From positions 4,588,001-4,652,000 of the forward strand of contig NZ_CP163518.1 of assembly GCF_041080625.1 (NCBI RefSeq): 64,000 bases of DNA. The letters run 5' to 3'. A program made the translations under genes and the position numbers. Source of the DNA: Streptomyces sp. CG1 (GTDB lineage: Bacteria > Actinomycetota > Actinomycetes > Streptomycetales > Streptomycetaceae). Shown here in pieces: positions 53,900-64,000 of the stretch (positions within the stretch are counted from its first letter, which is position 1; every line of letters begins with the position of its first letter). The notes beneath the pieces are model-generated. The model did no database searches, was not told where the DNA came from, and saw only the letters and a program-made list of their open reading frames with translations.

Positions 53900-55123
53900 A
53901 TGAGCGCAGAGGACGTCATCGATCTGTCAGCACTCGGCGAGGATTTCGCCCGCGACCCGCACCCCGTCTACGCCGAACTGCGGGCACGGGGGCCGGTGCA
54001 CCGGGTACTGCTGCCGGAGGGTTTCACCGCCTGGCTCGTGGTCGGCTACGAGGCCGCGCGCACGGCCCTTGCCCATCCGCATCTGTCCAACGACATGCGC
54101 AACGCCAAGGACGCGGACCTCACCGACCTGGTCGCCGATGCACCGAACATGCTGATGTCCGATCCGCCCCGGCACACCCGGCTGCGCAAACTGGTGGTGC
54201 GCGAGTTCACGCCGCGGCGCATCCGGGCCCTTGAGGGCCGCGTCGAGCAGATCACGCACGAGCTGATCGACGCGATGCTGGCCCGCCCCGACGGCCTCGC
54301 CGACCTCGTCACGGACTTCGCCTATCCGCTGCCCGCTTCGGTGATCTGCGAACTGCTCGGAGTGCCCTTCGACGACCGCGAGAAGTTCCACGCCTGGTCC
54401 ACCGAGATCACCAAGCGGCTCGGTGACGGCGGCGCCGAGGCGGCCATGGGCGAGCTGATGGGGTACCTGACCGCCCTCCTGGAGGACAAGCGCAGCCGGC
54501 CCGGCGACGACCTGCTCAGTGCGCTTGTACGGACCAGCGGTGAGGACCAGGACGCCCTGTCCACCGACGAACTCGTCGGCATGGCTGTCCTGTTGCTCGT
54601 CGCCGGCCAGGAGACCACCACGGGACTGATCGCCAACGGCGTCCTCGCACTGCTCCGGCACCCGGATCAGCTCGCGGACCTGCGAGCCGACTTCTCCCTC
54701 CTGGACGGCGCGGTCGAGGAGATGCTGCGGCACAGCGGACCGACCGGCACCTCGCTGCACCGCTTCACCACCGCGCCGGTGGACCTCGACGGCGTGGTCG
54801 TGCCGGGCGGCGGCGAACTGGTGCTGATCGGCAACACCCCGGCCAACCAGGACCCGGCACGGTTCCCCGACGCGGCCCGGTTCGACATCCGCCGCGACGC
54901 GAGCGGCCACCTCGCCTTCGGTCACGGCATCCACGCCTGCTTCGGCGCCCCCCTGGCCCGTCTCGAGGCCAAGGCCGCCGTCCGAGCGCTCCTGGAGCGC
55001 TGCCCCGATCTGGCACTCGCCGTCGACGCGGACGCGTTGCTGTGGCATCCAAGCGTCATGATGCGCGGACTGACGTCACTGCCGGTTCGGGTACGCGCTG
55101 CGGCCGTCTCCCCGGCCTCCTGA
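53900..55123 (+). CDS. Cytochrome P450 monooxygenase A
   Basis: This encodes 407 aa. The second ATG (53900) is preferred because AAGGGG is 6 bp upstream. The I-helix oxygen-activation motif is AGQETT (about 236-241), the ExxR is EMLR (274-277), and the heme-binding loop FGHGIHACFGAPLA has the thiolate Cys347. It is a soluble class I bacterial P450 needing external ferredoxin and reductase, which are not in the window. It likely hydroxylates or epoxidises the aromatic polyketide. It is convergent with P450 B across a terminator. Confidence 0.95.
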   Translation: MSAEDVIDLSALGEDFARDPHPVYAELRARGPVHRVLLPEGFTAWLVVGYEAARTALAHPHLSNDMRNAKDADLTDLVADAPNMLMSDPPRHTRLRKLVVREFTPRRIRALEGRVEQITHELIDAMLARPDGLADLVTDFAYPLPASVICELLGVPFDDREKFHAWSTEITKRLGDGGAEAAMGELMGYLTALLEDKRSRPGDDLLSALVRTSGEDQDALSTDELVGMAVLLLVAGQETTTGLIANGVLALLRHPDQLADLRADFSLLDGAVEEMLRHSGPTGTSLHRFTTAPVDLDGVVVPGGGELVLIGNTPANQDPARFPDAARFDIRRDASGHLAFGHGIHACFGAPLARLEAKAAVRALLERCPDLALAVDADALLWHPSVMMRGLTSLPVRVRAAAVSPAS

Positions 55124-55129
55124 TCACAC

Positions 55130-55187
55130 ACGACGGCGCCCGGGCTCCCTCCGCCTGCCGCGGAGCGGGGAACCCGGGCGCCGTCGT
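55130..55187. terminator. Convergent terminator between the two P450 genes
   Basis: A 15-bp perfect stem (ACGACGGCGCCCGGG and its complement) with a 28-nt loop sits exactly between the convergent P450 stop codons. Confidence 0.8.
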
Positions 55188-55192
55188 CGTCT

Positions 55193-56446
55193 TCAGAAAC
55201 GTACCGGCAGCTGTTCGAGGCTGCGCAGGAACAGCGTCGGCGGACGCCACAGCAGGTCGGCCGGGTCGACGGCGAGTGCCAGATCGGGGCAGCGCGTCAG
55301 CAGTGTCCGCAGGGCGATACCCGCCTCCAGTTTGGCCAGCGGGGCACCGATGCAGGCGTGGATGCCATGGCCGAACCCGATGTGACCGCGGGTCTCGCGC
55401 GGGTCGCGCAGGATGTTGAAGCGCTCAGGGTCGGTGAACCGCTCCGGGTCGCGGGACGCGGAGGCGAGGCCGGCCATCACCACCTCACCGGCCGGTATCT
55501 CGGTGTCGCCGATGACGACGGGCTCGGTGGTGTAGCGGAAGGCGGAGACCTCCACCGGTCCCTCATGGCGCATAGTCTCCTCGATGGCGCCGTCGAGGAG
55601 TGACCAGTCGGTGCGCAGCGCGGCGAGCTGGTCGGGATGTTGCAGCAACGCCGAGACGGCGCTGGCGATCAGGTTGTTCGTCGTCTCGTGCCCGGCGACG
55701 AGCAACAGGAAGGCCATGCCGAAGAGTTCCTCGTCGGAGAGCCGGTCCCCGGACTCGTCGGAGGTGCGAACCAGATCGCTGAGCAGATCACTGCCGTCAC
55801 CCACGCGCTTGCCCGCGATGAGGGCTCCCAGATAGCCGGCCATGGCCTCTCCCGCGGCCTGTCCCGCCTCCGGGTTCGGCGGCGCGGACATCTGACTCGA
55901 CCAGCGGTGAAAGTCCTCGCGGTCCTGCTCCGGTACACCGAAGAGCTCGCAGATCACCTGAAGCGGCAACCTCAGACTGAAGGTGTCGACCAAGTCCGCC
56001 GAGCCCAACGGCACCACTTTGTCCAGGAGTTCGTCGGTGATCTGCTGTATGCGGGGCCGCAGCGCCTCGATACGGCGTGGCGTGAACTCCTTGGAGACCA
56101 GCTTGCGCAGCCGCGTGTGGTCGGGCGGGTCGGCCTGCAGCATGTTGGTGCCGATGGCACTGCGGCCCATGTCCGGCCAGGCCGTCATGTACCGCTGGTC
56201 CGTGCTGAACCTCGGGTCCTTCAGCGCGGCACGTGCCTCGCTCGGCCCCACGATCAGCCAGCCGAGCCTGCCGTCCATCACGCGGGCGCGATGCACCGGG
56301 CCGAGCGCGCGCAGCTTCGCGAAATACGGATAGGGGTTGGCGGTGAACTCCGGGTCCGTGCCTGTGAGATCGGCGATGATTCCCTCGGGGGTGGCATCGT
56401 CCGACGGGCCTGCCCCCGGCAGCGTCCCTGCTTCGGTTGTCGTCAT
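55193..56446 (-). CDS. Cytochrome P450 monooxygenase B
   Basis: This encodes 417 aa. The motifs are AGHETT (251-256), ETMR (290-293), and FGHGIHACIGAPLA with heme Cys365. Like P450 A it is a soluble CYP of the antibiotic-tailoring type, only moderately similar to it. Two P450s fit installation of several oxygens, such as an epoxide and a hydroxyl or carbonyl. The SARP promoter would place the transcription start at the ATG itself, implying a leaderless message. Confidence 0.95.
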   Translation of the reverse strand: MTTTEAGTLPGAGPSDDATPEGIIADLTGTDPEFTANPYPYFAKLRALGPVHRARVMDGRLGWLIVGPSEARAALKDPRFSTDQRYMTAWPDMGRSAIGTNMLQADPPDHTRLRKLVSKEFTPRRIEALRPRIQQITDELLDKVVPLGSADLVDTFSLRLPLQVICELFGVPEQDREDFHRWSSQMSAPPNPEAGQAAGEAMAGYLGALIAGKRVGDGSDLLSDLVRTSDESGDRLSDEELFGMAFLLLVAGHETTNNLIASAVSALLQHPDQLAALRTDWSLLDGAIEETMRHEGPVEVSAFRYTTEPVVIGDTEIPAGEVVMAGLASASRDPERFTDPERFNILRDPRETRGHIGFGHGIHACIGAPLAKLEAGIALRTLLTRCPDLALAVDPADLLWRPPTLFLRSLEQLPVRF

Positions 56447-56452
56447 GGCCGG

Positions 56453-56496
56453 AAGGTAAGGGCGGGCGCTCGACTGTAGCTCAGGAACGGCTCATG
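56453..56496 (-). promoter_or_regulatory. SARP operator/promoter of P450 B
   Basis: On the minus strand, CATGAGC, CCTGAGC and GTCGAGC are spaced 11 bp apart, with a 9-bp gap and -10 TACCTT (56453-56458). The start of transcription falls at about 56446, the first base of the P450 ATG. Confidence 0.66.
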
Positions 56497-56524
56497 CCCG
56501 AGGGCGCCGCCCGCGGGGCGCGCC

Positions 56525-56557
56525 CTCGAGCCACCCTCGACCCGCGCGTGTGACCCT
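56525..56557 (+). promoter_or_regulatory. SARP operator/promoter of the glycosyltransferase gene
   Basis: CTCGAGC and CTCGACC lie 11 bp apart, with a 9-bp gap and -10 GACCCT (56552-56557). The leader to the ATG at 56696 would be long, about 130 nt. Confidence 0.58.
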
Positions 56558-56695
56558 GCGGCCCCGCCATCGTGACCGGCCGCCCAGGGGCCGGTCGCCG
56601 GCCTGCGGCGCGTCTCGCGTCGTTCTCCGGTCATCCGCTTGCCCAAGGCCCGTGGCGACCCTCGGTCACAGCCTCGGAGCCGTAGAGGAGCATCC

Positions 56696-57985
56696 ATGCG
56701 CGTCCTGATCGTGGTGTGGCCCCTGACCGCCCACCTGAACCCGACTCTTCCCCTCGCCCACGCCCTCCAGGGCGCCGGCCATGAGGTCCGGATCGCCTCG
56801 CACCCCGACCTGTCCCCGGCCATCACGGGGGCAGGGCTGCACGCGATCCCGCTCGGCACCCAGCAGACCATCGCGGCTCCCTACACTGTCGGCGATCACC
56901 TGCTCCCGCAGGACCGAGTGGACCGACTCGCTAAGGCGCTTTCCGTCTCGCCCGACGTCGAGGCCGACGTCTGGGCCACACTCAGCACGTACACGCTGGC
57001 GTCCTCGCGGATATTCCACCCGGCCGATGCCTCGGGCAGCGCCGGGTGGGGCGGGGTGGACGACCTGGTGGCGGTAGCCGGTGACTGGCAGCCGGATCTG
57101 GTGTTGTGGGACCCGAACTGGCCGGGCGCAGCGGTCGCCGCCCGCACCTGCGGCGCCGCGCAGGGGCGGATCCTGTGGGGCCGCGACTTCCTGGGGTGGG
57201 CGGACCACCGGGCCACGGCGCACCGGGAGGAACTGGCGGCAGCGGGCCTGGCGCACCCGGTCGCCGAGATCATCCGCCCGGCCGCGGAGCGGCACGGGGT
57301 CGAGGTCGACGACGAACTGCTGCTGGGCCAGTTCACGCTCGACCCGACGCCGGCGGACATGCGGCTGCAGAGCCGGGCCCGCACCGTGCCGATCCGGCGC
57401 ATCCCCTACTCCGGCGCCGCCGAGGTCCCCGGCTGGCTGCGTGCCACGCCCGAGCGGCCCAGGGTGGCCCTGTCGCTCGGCGTGACACAACGGATGTTCG
57501 ACAACGACCGGGTGATGATCCCGGCGCTGCTCGACACAGTGGACGGCCTCGACATCGAGGTGATCGCCACACTGGACTCCTCCCAACTGGCCGGCCTTCG
57601 CGTCCCCGACAACGTCCGCACCGTCGACTACCTCCCGCTGAACCTGCTCCTGCCAAGCTGCGCGGCGATCATCCATCACGGTGGCATCGGGACGTTCACG
57701 GCCGCCGTCGCGCACAGCGTGCCGCAGCTCTCGGTCGTCGACGACCGGGGCATCGCGTACGCGGCGCACGCCCATTACGCGGTGCGCCACGGGGCAGGTC
57801 TGTACGCGCACCCGGGGCATCTGACCGTGGCCCAGATGCGTCAGGGACTGCTGCGGCTGCTGTCCGAGCCGGCGTTCCGCGAGGGGGCCGAACGGTTGCA
57901 CGCCGACTGGCTGGCGATGCCGAGTCCCCTGGACACCGTCCCTGTGCTGGAGAAACTCGTCGCCGATCACCGGGCCTCGAGCTGA
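56696..57985 (+). CDS. Glycosyltransferase, GT1 (deoxysugar transfer)
   Basis: This encodes 429 aa; the ATG at 56696 has GAGGAG upstream. The N-terminal acceptor domain starts [20 protein letters not shown]. The C-terminal donor-binding domain has [20 protein letters not shown] followed by [19 protein letters not shown], the NDP-sugar signature of antibiotic glycosyltransferases. No activator partner (DesVIII-like) is nearby. It would attach the cluster's 2,6-dideoxy-3-C-methyl sugar to the polyketide. It is the only glycosyltransferase in the window. Confidence 0.94.
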   Translation: MRVLIVVWPLTAHLNPTLPLAHALQGAGHEVRIASHPDLSPAITGAGLHAIPLGTQQTIAAPYTVGDHLLPQDRVDRLAKALSVSPDVEADVWATLSTYTLASSRIFHPADASGSAGWGGVDDLVAVAGDWQPDLVLWDPNWPGAAVAARTCGAAQGRILWGRDFLGWADHRATAHREELAAAGLAHPVAEIIRPAAERHGVEVDDELLLGQFTLDPTPADMRLQSRARTVPIRRIPYSGAAEVPGWLRATPERPRVALSLGVTQRMFDNDRVMIPALLDTVDGLDIEVIATLDSSQLAGLRVPDNVRTVDYLPLNLLLPSCAAIIHHGGIGTFTAAVAHSVPQLSVVDDRGIAYAAHAHYAVRHGAGLYAHPGHLTVAQMRQGLLRLLSEPAFREGAERLHADWLAMPSPLDTVPVLEKLVADHRASS

Positions 57986-58038
57986 CCCGAGGCGGCGCCC
58001 CGACCGGCTCCGAAGCCGCGTGTCCGGTTCCGGAGCCG

Positions 58039-58071
58039 GTCAAGAGGCACTCAAGGCAGCGCCTCGACACT
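58039..58071 (+). promoter_or_regulatory. SARP-like operator/promoter of the SAM-recycling operon
   Basis: GTCAAGA and CTCAAGG lie 11 bp apart, with a 9-bp gap and -10 GACACT (58066-58071). The leader to the ATG at 58110 is about 32 nt. The heptamers resemble the TTCAAGC copy at the citramalate operon. Confidence 0.5.
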
Positions 58072-58109
58072 CACCATGCCCGTCACGCCCCCTCCCGAAA
58101 GGCCCGCGC

Positions 58110-59516
<1,407 letters not shown>

Positions 59517-59548
59517 ACCGGCCGGAACCACCGACAACTGGAGTGCAC

Positions 59549-60760
59549 ATGTCTCGCCGTCTGTTCACCTCGGAGTCCGTGACCGAGGGCCACCCCGACA
59601 AGATCGCCGACCAGATCAGCGACACCATCCTCGACGCCCTGCTGTCCACGGACCCCACCTCACGGGTCGCCGTCGAGACCCTGATCACCACCGGACAAGT
59701 GCACATCGCCGGTGAGGTGACCACCTCCGCATACGCCGACATCGCCACGCTCGTCCGCGAGAAGATCCTGGAGATCGGCTATGACTCGTCGGCCAAGGGT
59801 TTCGACGGCGCATCCTGCGGTGTCTCCGTCTCCATCGGCGCGCAGTCCCCGGACATCGCCCAAGGCGTCGACGTCGCGTACGAGCAGCGGGTCGACGAGT
59901 CCGTCGACGACGAGCTGGCCCAACAGGGTGCGGGCGACCAGGGGTTGATGTTCGGCTTTGCCAGCGACGAGACCCCGAACCTGATGCCGCTGCCGATCGA
60001 CCTGGCGCACCGCCTCGCACGCCGGCTGACGGAAGTGCGCAAGGACGGCACCGTCCCCTACCTGCGCCCCGACGGCAAGACCCAGGTCACCATCGAGTAC
60101 GAGGGCAGCCGCCCCGTCCGTCTGGACACCGTCGTCGTCTCCACGCAGCACGCGAGCGACATCGACATCAACTCGCTGCTCACCCCCGACATCAGGGAGT
60201 TCGTCGTCGAGCATGTCCTGAGCCGGCTCGCCGACGAGGGCATCAAGTTGGAGGCAGACGACTACCGCCTCCTGGTGAACCCGACCGGCCGCTTCGAGAT
60301 CGGCGGCCCGATGGGCGACGCGGGTCTGACCGGCCGCAAGATCATCATCGACACGTACGGCGGCTACGCCCGCCACGGCGGCGGCGCCTTCTCCGGCAAG
60401 GACCCCTCCAAGGTGGACCGCTCCGCCGCCTACGCGATGCGCTGGGTCGCCAAGAACGTCGTCGCCGCCGGTCTCGCCAAGCGCTGCGAGGTCCAGGTCG
60501 CCTACGCGATCGGCAAGGCTGAACCGGTCGGCCTGTTCATCGAGACCTTCGGCACCGCGGTCGTGGCCACCGACCGGATCGAGAGGGCCGTGGCCGAGGT
60601 CTTCGACCTCCGTCCGGCCGCGATCATCCGCGACCTCGACCTGCTGCGCCCGATCTACTCGCAGACGGCCGCCTACGGCCACTTCGGCCGTGAGCTGCCG
60701 GACTTCACCTGGGAGAAGACCAACCGCGTGGACGCGCTGCGCACGGCTGCGGGGATCTGA
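59549..60760 (+). CDS. metK: S-adenosylmethionine synthetase
   Basis: This encodes 403 aa. The ATG at 59549 is favoured because GGAG lies just upstream; the GTG at 59543 is inside that site. The MetK signatures are [36 protein letters not shown], and [20 protein letters not shown]. It makes SAM from methionine and ATP. It lies 32 bp after ahcY. As a probable second chromosomal copy, it would boost SAM for three O- and one C-methyltransferase. Confidence 0.97.
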   Translation: MSRRLFTSESVTEGHPDKIADQISDTILDALLSTDPTSRVAVETLITTGQVHIAGEVTTSAYADIATLVREKILEIGYDSSAKGFDGASCGVSVSIGAQSPDIAQGVDVAYEQRVDESVDDELAQQGAGDQGLMFGFASDETPNLMPLPIDLAHRLARRLTEVRKDGTVPYLRPDGKTQVTIEYEGSRPVRLDTVVVSTQHASDIDINSLLTPDIREFVVEHVLSRLADEGIKLEADDYRLLVNPTGRFEIGGPMGDAGLTGRKIIIDTYGGYARHGGGAFSGKDPSKVDRSAAYAMRWVAKNVVAAGLAKRCEVQVAYAIGKAEPVGLFIETFGTAVVATDRIERAVAEVFDLRPAAIIRDLDLLRPIYSQTAAYGHFGRELPDFTWEKTNRVDALRTAAGI

Positions 60761-60761
60761 C

Positions 60762-61754
60762 ATGCGTATCGCCGTGAGCGGTTCCATCGCCACCGACCAT
60801 CTGATGGCCTTCCCCGGGCGGTTCACCGAGCAGCTGCTGCCCGACCAGCTCGCCCGGGTATCCCTGTCCTTCCTGGTCGACAAGCTCGACGTGCGCCGCG
60901 GCGGCGTCGCCGCCAACATCGCCTACGGGCTCGGTGGGTTCGGACTCACGCCCGTACTGGTCGGCGCGGTCGGTGACGACTTCGCGGAGTACCGGGTCTG
61001 GCTCAAGGACCACGGGGTCGACACCGACGTCGTGCACGTGTCGGAGACCCGCCAGACCGCGCGGTTCCTCTGCCTGACCGACCGCGAACTGAACCAGATC
61101 GCCGCCTTCTACGCGGGCGCCATGGCCGAAGCGCGGGAGATCGGCATCCAGCGTGTCGTCGAGCACGCGGGCGGCCTCGACCTGGTGCTCGTCTCGCCCA
61201 ACGATCCCGAGGCCATGATGCGGCACACGGCCGAGTGCCGGGCCGCGGGCATCCCGTTCGCCGCCGACCCCTCGCAGCAGCTCGCCACCCTGGACGGCGA
61301 CCAGGTGGACCGTCTCGTCGACGGCGCCCGCTGGCTGTTCACCAACGAGTACGAGGCTGCCCTGCTGCTCGAACGTACCGGCCGGCGGCGTGAGGACGTC
61401 CTCGACCACGTGGACACCTGGATCACCACTCTCGGTGCGGACGGCGTACGGATCGACCGCTCCGGCGCCGATCCCCAGCTGGTGCCCGCCGTGCCCACGC
61501 GGGAGGCCAAGGATCCGACGGGTGTCGGGGACGCCTTCCGCGCCGGTTTCCTGGCCGCCATCAGCCGGGGCCTGCCGCCGGAGTCCGCGGCCCGGCTCGG
61601 CTGCGCCCTGGCCACCACCGCCCTCGGCACCCTGGGCCCCCAGGACTACGAGGTGCGGCCCGCCGACCTGCTCGCGAGCATCGCCGGCACCTACGGCACC
61701 GAAGCGGCGCGGCCCTTCAACCGCTGGCTCTCCACACCAGGAGAAGCATCGTGA
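60762..61754 (+). CDS. PfkB-family kinase, probable adenosine kinase
   Basis: This encodes 330 aa; the ATG at 60762 lies 1 bp after the metK stop. It is a ribokinase fold with a GGVAANIAYGLGGFGL substrate region and the anion-hole/catalytic motif DPTGVGDAFRAGF. Placement between metK and metH suggests adenosine is the substrate: removing it pulls the AhcY reaction forward. Other PfkB substrates cannot be excluded. The metH start overlaps its stop (GTGA). Confidence 0.88.
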   Translation: MRIAVSGSIATDHLMAFPGRFTEQLLPDQLARVSLSFLVDKLDVRRGGVAANIAYGLGGFGLTPVLVGAVGDDFAEYRVWLKDHGVDTDVVHVSETRQTARFLCLTDRELNQIAAFYAGAMAEAREIGIQRVVEHAGGLDLVLVSPNDPEAMMRHTAECRAAGIPFAADPSQQLATLDGDQVDRLVDGARWLFTNEYEAALLLERTGRRREDVLDHVDTWITTLGADGVRIDRSGADPQLVPAVPTREAKDPTGVGDAFRAGFLAAISRGLPPESAARLGCALATTALGTLGPQDYEVRPADLLASIAGTYGTEAARPFNRWLSTPGEAS

Positions 61755-64000
61755 GCGCCCGCGTGGACGCCCTGCGTGAAGCGCTCGCCTCTCGTGTGGT
61801 GGTGGCCGACGGGGCGATGGGCACGATGCTCCAGGCGCAGGATCCCACGCTGGAGGACTTCCAGCAGCTCGAGGGCTGCAACGAGATCCTCAACCTCACC
61901 CGGCCCGACATCGTCCGCTCGGTCCACGAGGCGTACTTCTCCGTGGGCGTCGACTGCGTCGAGACCAACACCTTCGGCGCCAACCACACCGCGTCCAGCG
62001 AGTACGAGATCGCCGACCGGGTCTTCGAGCTGTCCGAGGCAGGTGCCCGCATCGCCCGCGAGGTCGCCGACGAGGTCGCCACCCGTGACGGCCGGCAGCG
62101 CTGGGTCCTGGGCTCGATCGGGCCGGGCACCAAGCTGCCCTCGCTCGGCCACGTCGACTACGTCACGATCCGCGACGGCTACCAGCAGAACGCCGAAGGT
62201 CTGCTGGCGGGCGGCGCCGACGCCCTGATCGTGGAGACCACCCAGGACCTGCTGCAGACCAAGTCCAGCCTGATCGGCGCCCGCCGCGCGATGGACGCCC
62301 TCGGGGTGACCGTGCCGCTGATCTGCTCCCTGGCCTTCGAGACCACCGGGGTGATGCTGCTCGGCTCGGAGATCGGCGCCGCGCTGACCGCGCTGGAACC
62401 GCTCGGCATCGACATGATCGGCCTGAACTGCTCGACGGGTCCGGCCGAGATGAGCGAGCACCTGCGCTACCTCGCCCAGCACTCCTCGACGTCGCTGATG
62501 TGCATGCCCAATGCCGGTCTTCCGGTGCTGACCAAGGACGGCGCGCACTTCCCGCTCGGCCCCGAGGGCCTGGCCGACGCGCAGGAGACCTTCGTCCGGG
62601 AGTACGGCCTGTCGCTCGTCGGCGGCTGCTGCGGTACGACGCCCGAGCACCTGCGTCAGGTCGTCGAGCGTGTCCGGGGCCTCACCCCGGCCGAGCGCGA
62701 TCCGCGCCCCGAGCCCGGTGCCGCCTCCCTCTACCAGACGGTGCCGTTCCGCCAGGACACCTCCTACCTGGCCATCGGTGAGCGTACGAACGCCAACGGC
62801 TCCAAGAAGTTCCGCGAGGCCATGCTCGAGGCCCGCTGGGACGACTGTGTGGAGATGGCGCGCGAGCAGATCCGTGAGGGCGCGCACATGCTCGACCTGT
62901 GTGTGGACTACGTCGGCCGCGACGGGGTCGCCGACATGGAGGAACTCGCCGGCCGTTTCGCCACCGCGTCCACTTTGCCGATCGTGCTGGACTCCACCGA
63001 GGTCGATGTCATCCAGGCCGGCCTGGAGAAGCTCGGCGGCCGCGCGGTGATCAACTCCGTGAACTACGAGGACGGCGACGGCCCGGAGTCGCGGTTCGCG
63101 CGCGTGACGAAGCTCGCGGGGGAGCACGGCGCCGCGCTGATCGCGCTCACCATCGACGAGGAGGGCCAGGCCCGTACCCCGAGAAGAAGGTCGAGATCGC
63201 CGAACGGCTGATCGGCGACCTGACCGGGAACTGGGGCATCCGCGAGGACGACATCCTCATCGACACCCTGACCTTCACCATCTGCACCGGTCAGGAGGAG
63301 TCCCGCAGGGACGGCATCGCGACGATCGAGGCGATCCGCGAGCTCAAGCGCCGCCACCCGGCCGTGCAGACCACCCTCGGCCTGTCGAACATCTCCTTCG
63401 GTCTGAACCCGGCCGCCCGTATCCTGCTGAACTCCGTCTTCCTCGACGAATGCGTCAAGGCCGGTCTGGACTCGGCGATCGTGCACGCCTCCAAGATCCT
63501 GCCGATCGCCCGTTTCGACGAGGAGCAGGTCACCACGGCCCTGGACCTGATCTACGACCGGCGCGCCGAGGGGTACGACCCGCTCCAGAAGCTGATGCAG
63601 CTCTTCGAGGGGGCGACGGCGAAGTCGCTGAAGGCCGGCAAGGCCGAGGAGCTGGCCGCGCTGCCGCTGGAGGAGCGTCTGAAGCGGCGGATCATCGACG
63701 GTGAGAAGAACGGCCTGGAGGCCGACCTGGACGCCGCTCTCGAGGACCGCCCGGCGCTCGACATCGTCAACGAGACCCTGCTGGACGGCATGAAGGTCGT
63801 CGGCGAGCTGTTCGGTTCCGGGCAGATGCAGCTGCCGTTCGTCCTGCAGTCCGCCGAGGTCATGAAGGCCGCCGTCGCCCATCTCGAGCCGCACATGGAG
63901 AAGTCGGATTCCGAGGGCAAGGGCACGATCGTGCTGGCGACCGTGCGCGGCGATGTGCACGACATCGGCAAGAACCTCGTCGACATCATCCTGTCCAACA
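61751..64000 (+). CDS. metH: Cobalamin-dependent methionine synthase, frameshifted and cut by the window end
   Basis: A GTG at 61751 with AGGAG upstream overlaps the kinase stop. The homocysteine domain has zinc ligands in GLNCSTGP and [10 protein letters not shown]. The folate domain begins [20 protein letters not shown]. At about 63178-63181 the frame breaks in a C4 run: ARTP should continue [20 protein letters not shown], which is found in the next frame and runs on to the B12-binding GDVHDIGKN at the window edge. One missing C explains it, probably a sequencing error. It regenerates methionine from homocysteine. Confidence 0.92.

Overview
The window is Streptomyces-type chromosomal DNA. 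G+C is very high, third codon positions are strongly G/C, many starts are GTG or ATGA-coupled, and SARP, LuxR-type and YcaO genes occur alongside a complete minimal type II polyketide synthase. Most of it (about 6.2 kb to beyond the right edge) is one aromatic-polyketide biosynthetic cluster. The left 6 kb looks like ordinary flanking DNA: a DyP-peroxidase gene set, a frameshifted BASS-family transporter gene, a secreted GH16 glycosidase and a frameshifted secreted protein. It ends at a strong hairpin at 6149-6191.

Layout. 6.2-13.1 kb (minus strand): KS-alpha, chain-length factor, ACP, an acyltransferase with a ketosynthase-like relic at its N-terminus, a 74-residue protein, and an acyl-CoA carboxylase beta subunit. 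13.1-13.5 kb: a 14-unit, 30-bp tandem repeat. 13.8-19.4 kb: a SARP activator, then (plus strand) a putative TOMM/RiPP pair (NHLP-type leader peptide plus fused RRE-E1-YcaO cyclodehydratase) and a two-component system. 19.4-29.9 kb (minus): PPTase, a carrier-protein/acyltransferase didomain lacking its catalytic Ser, acyl-CoA dehydrogenase, fatty-acyl-AMP ligase, carboxylase epsilon subunit, ABM-fold protein, aromatase/cyclase, KAS-III-like enzyme with Ser in place of Cys, and citramalate synthase. 30.1-35.7 kb: exporter, alpha-methylacyl-CoA racemase, epoxide hydrolase, mycofactocin-type SDR. 35.8-44.2 kb: deoxysugar genes interleaved with two AlkZ/HTH_42 DNA-glycosylase-like genes. 44.3-47.3 kb: a third such gene and a second exporter. 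47.4-58 kb: SDR, three O-methyltransferases, 3-ketoreductase, VOC protein, two P450s and a glycosyltransferase. 58.1-64 kb: a SAM-recycling operon (ahcY, metK, PfkB kinase, metH).

How the parts fit. Citramalate synthase feeds 2-oxobutyrate and, through isoleucine chemistry, 2-methylbutyryl-CoA. An alpha-methylacyl-CoA racemase, an acyl-CoA dehydrogenase, a FAAL and a KAS-III-like enzyme would condition and load an alpha-branched starter. The minimal PKS, cyclases, P450s and methyltransferases build and oxidise the aromatic core. The sugar genes predict a 2,6-dideoxy-3-C-methyl-L-hexose (axenose/trioxacarcinose A type). Three AlkZ-like glycosylases, an epoxide hydrolase and two exporters point to a DNA-alkylating product. 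By gene content this resembles the trioxacarcin/LL-D49194 class, but product identity is inference.

Regulation is unusually legible. At least thirteen promoters across 11-58 kb carry TTCGAGC-like heptamers repeated at exactly 11 bp (22 bp in one case), followed 9-10 bp later by a -10 hexamer. This is the known SARP operator layout. It ties the sugar, tailoring, resistance, export, starter-unit and SAM-recycling operons to the SARP encoded at 13.8 kb.

Three single-base frameshifts (BASS transporter, secreted protein, metH), each at a C-rich run, suggest sequencing errors rather than gene decay.
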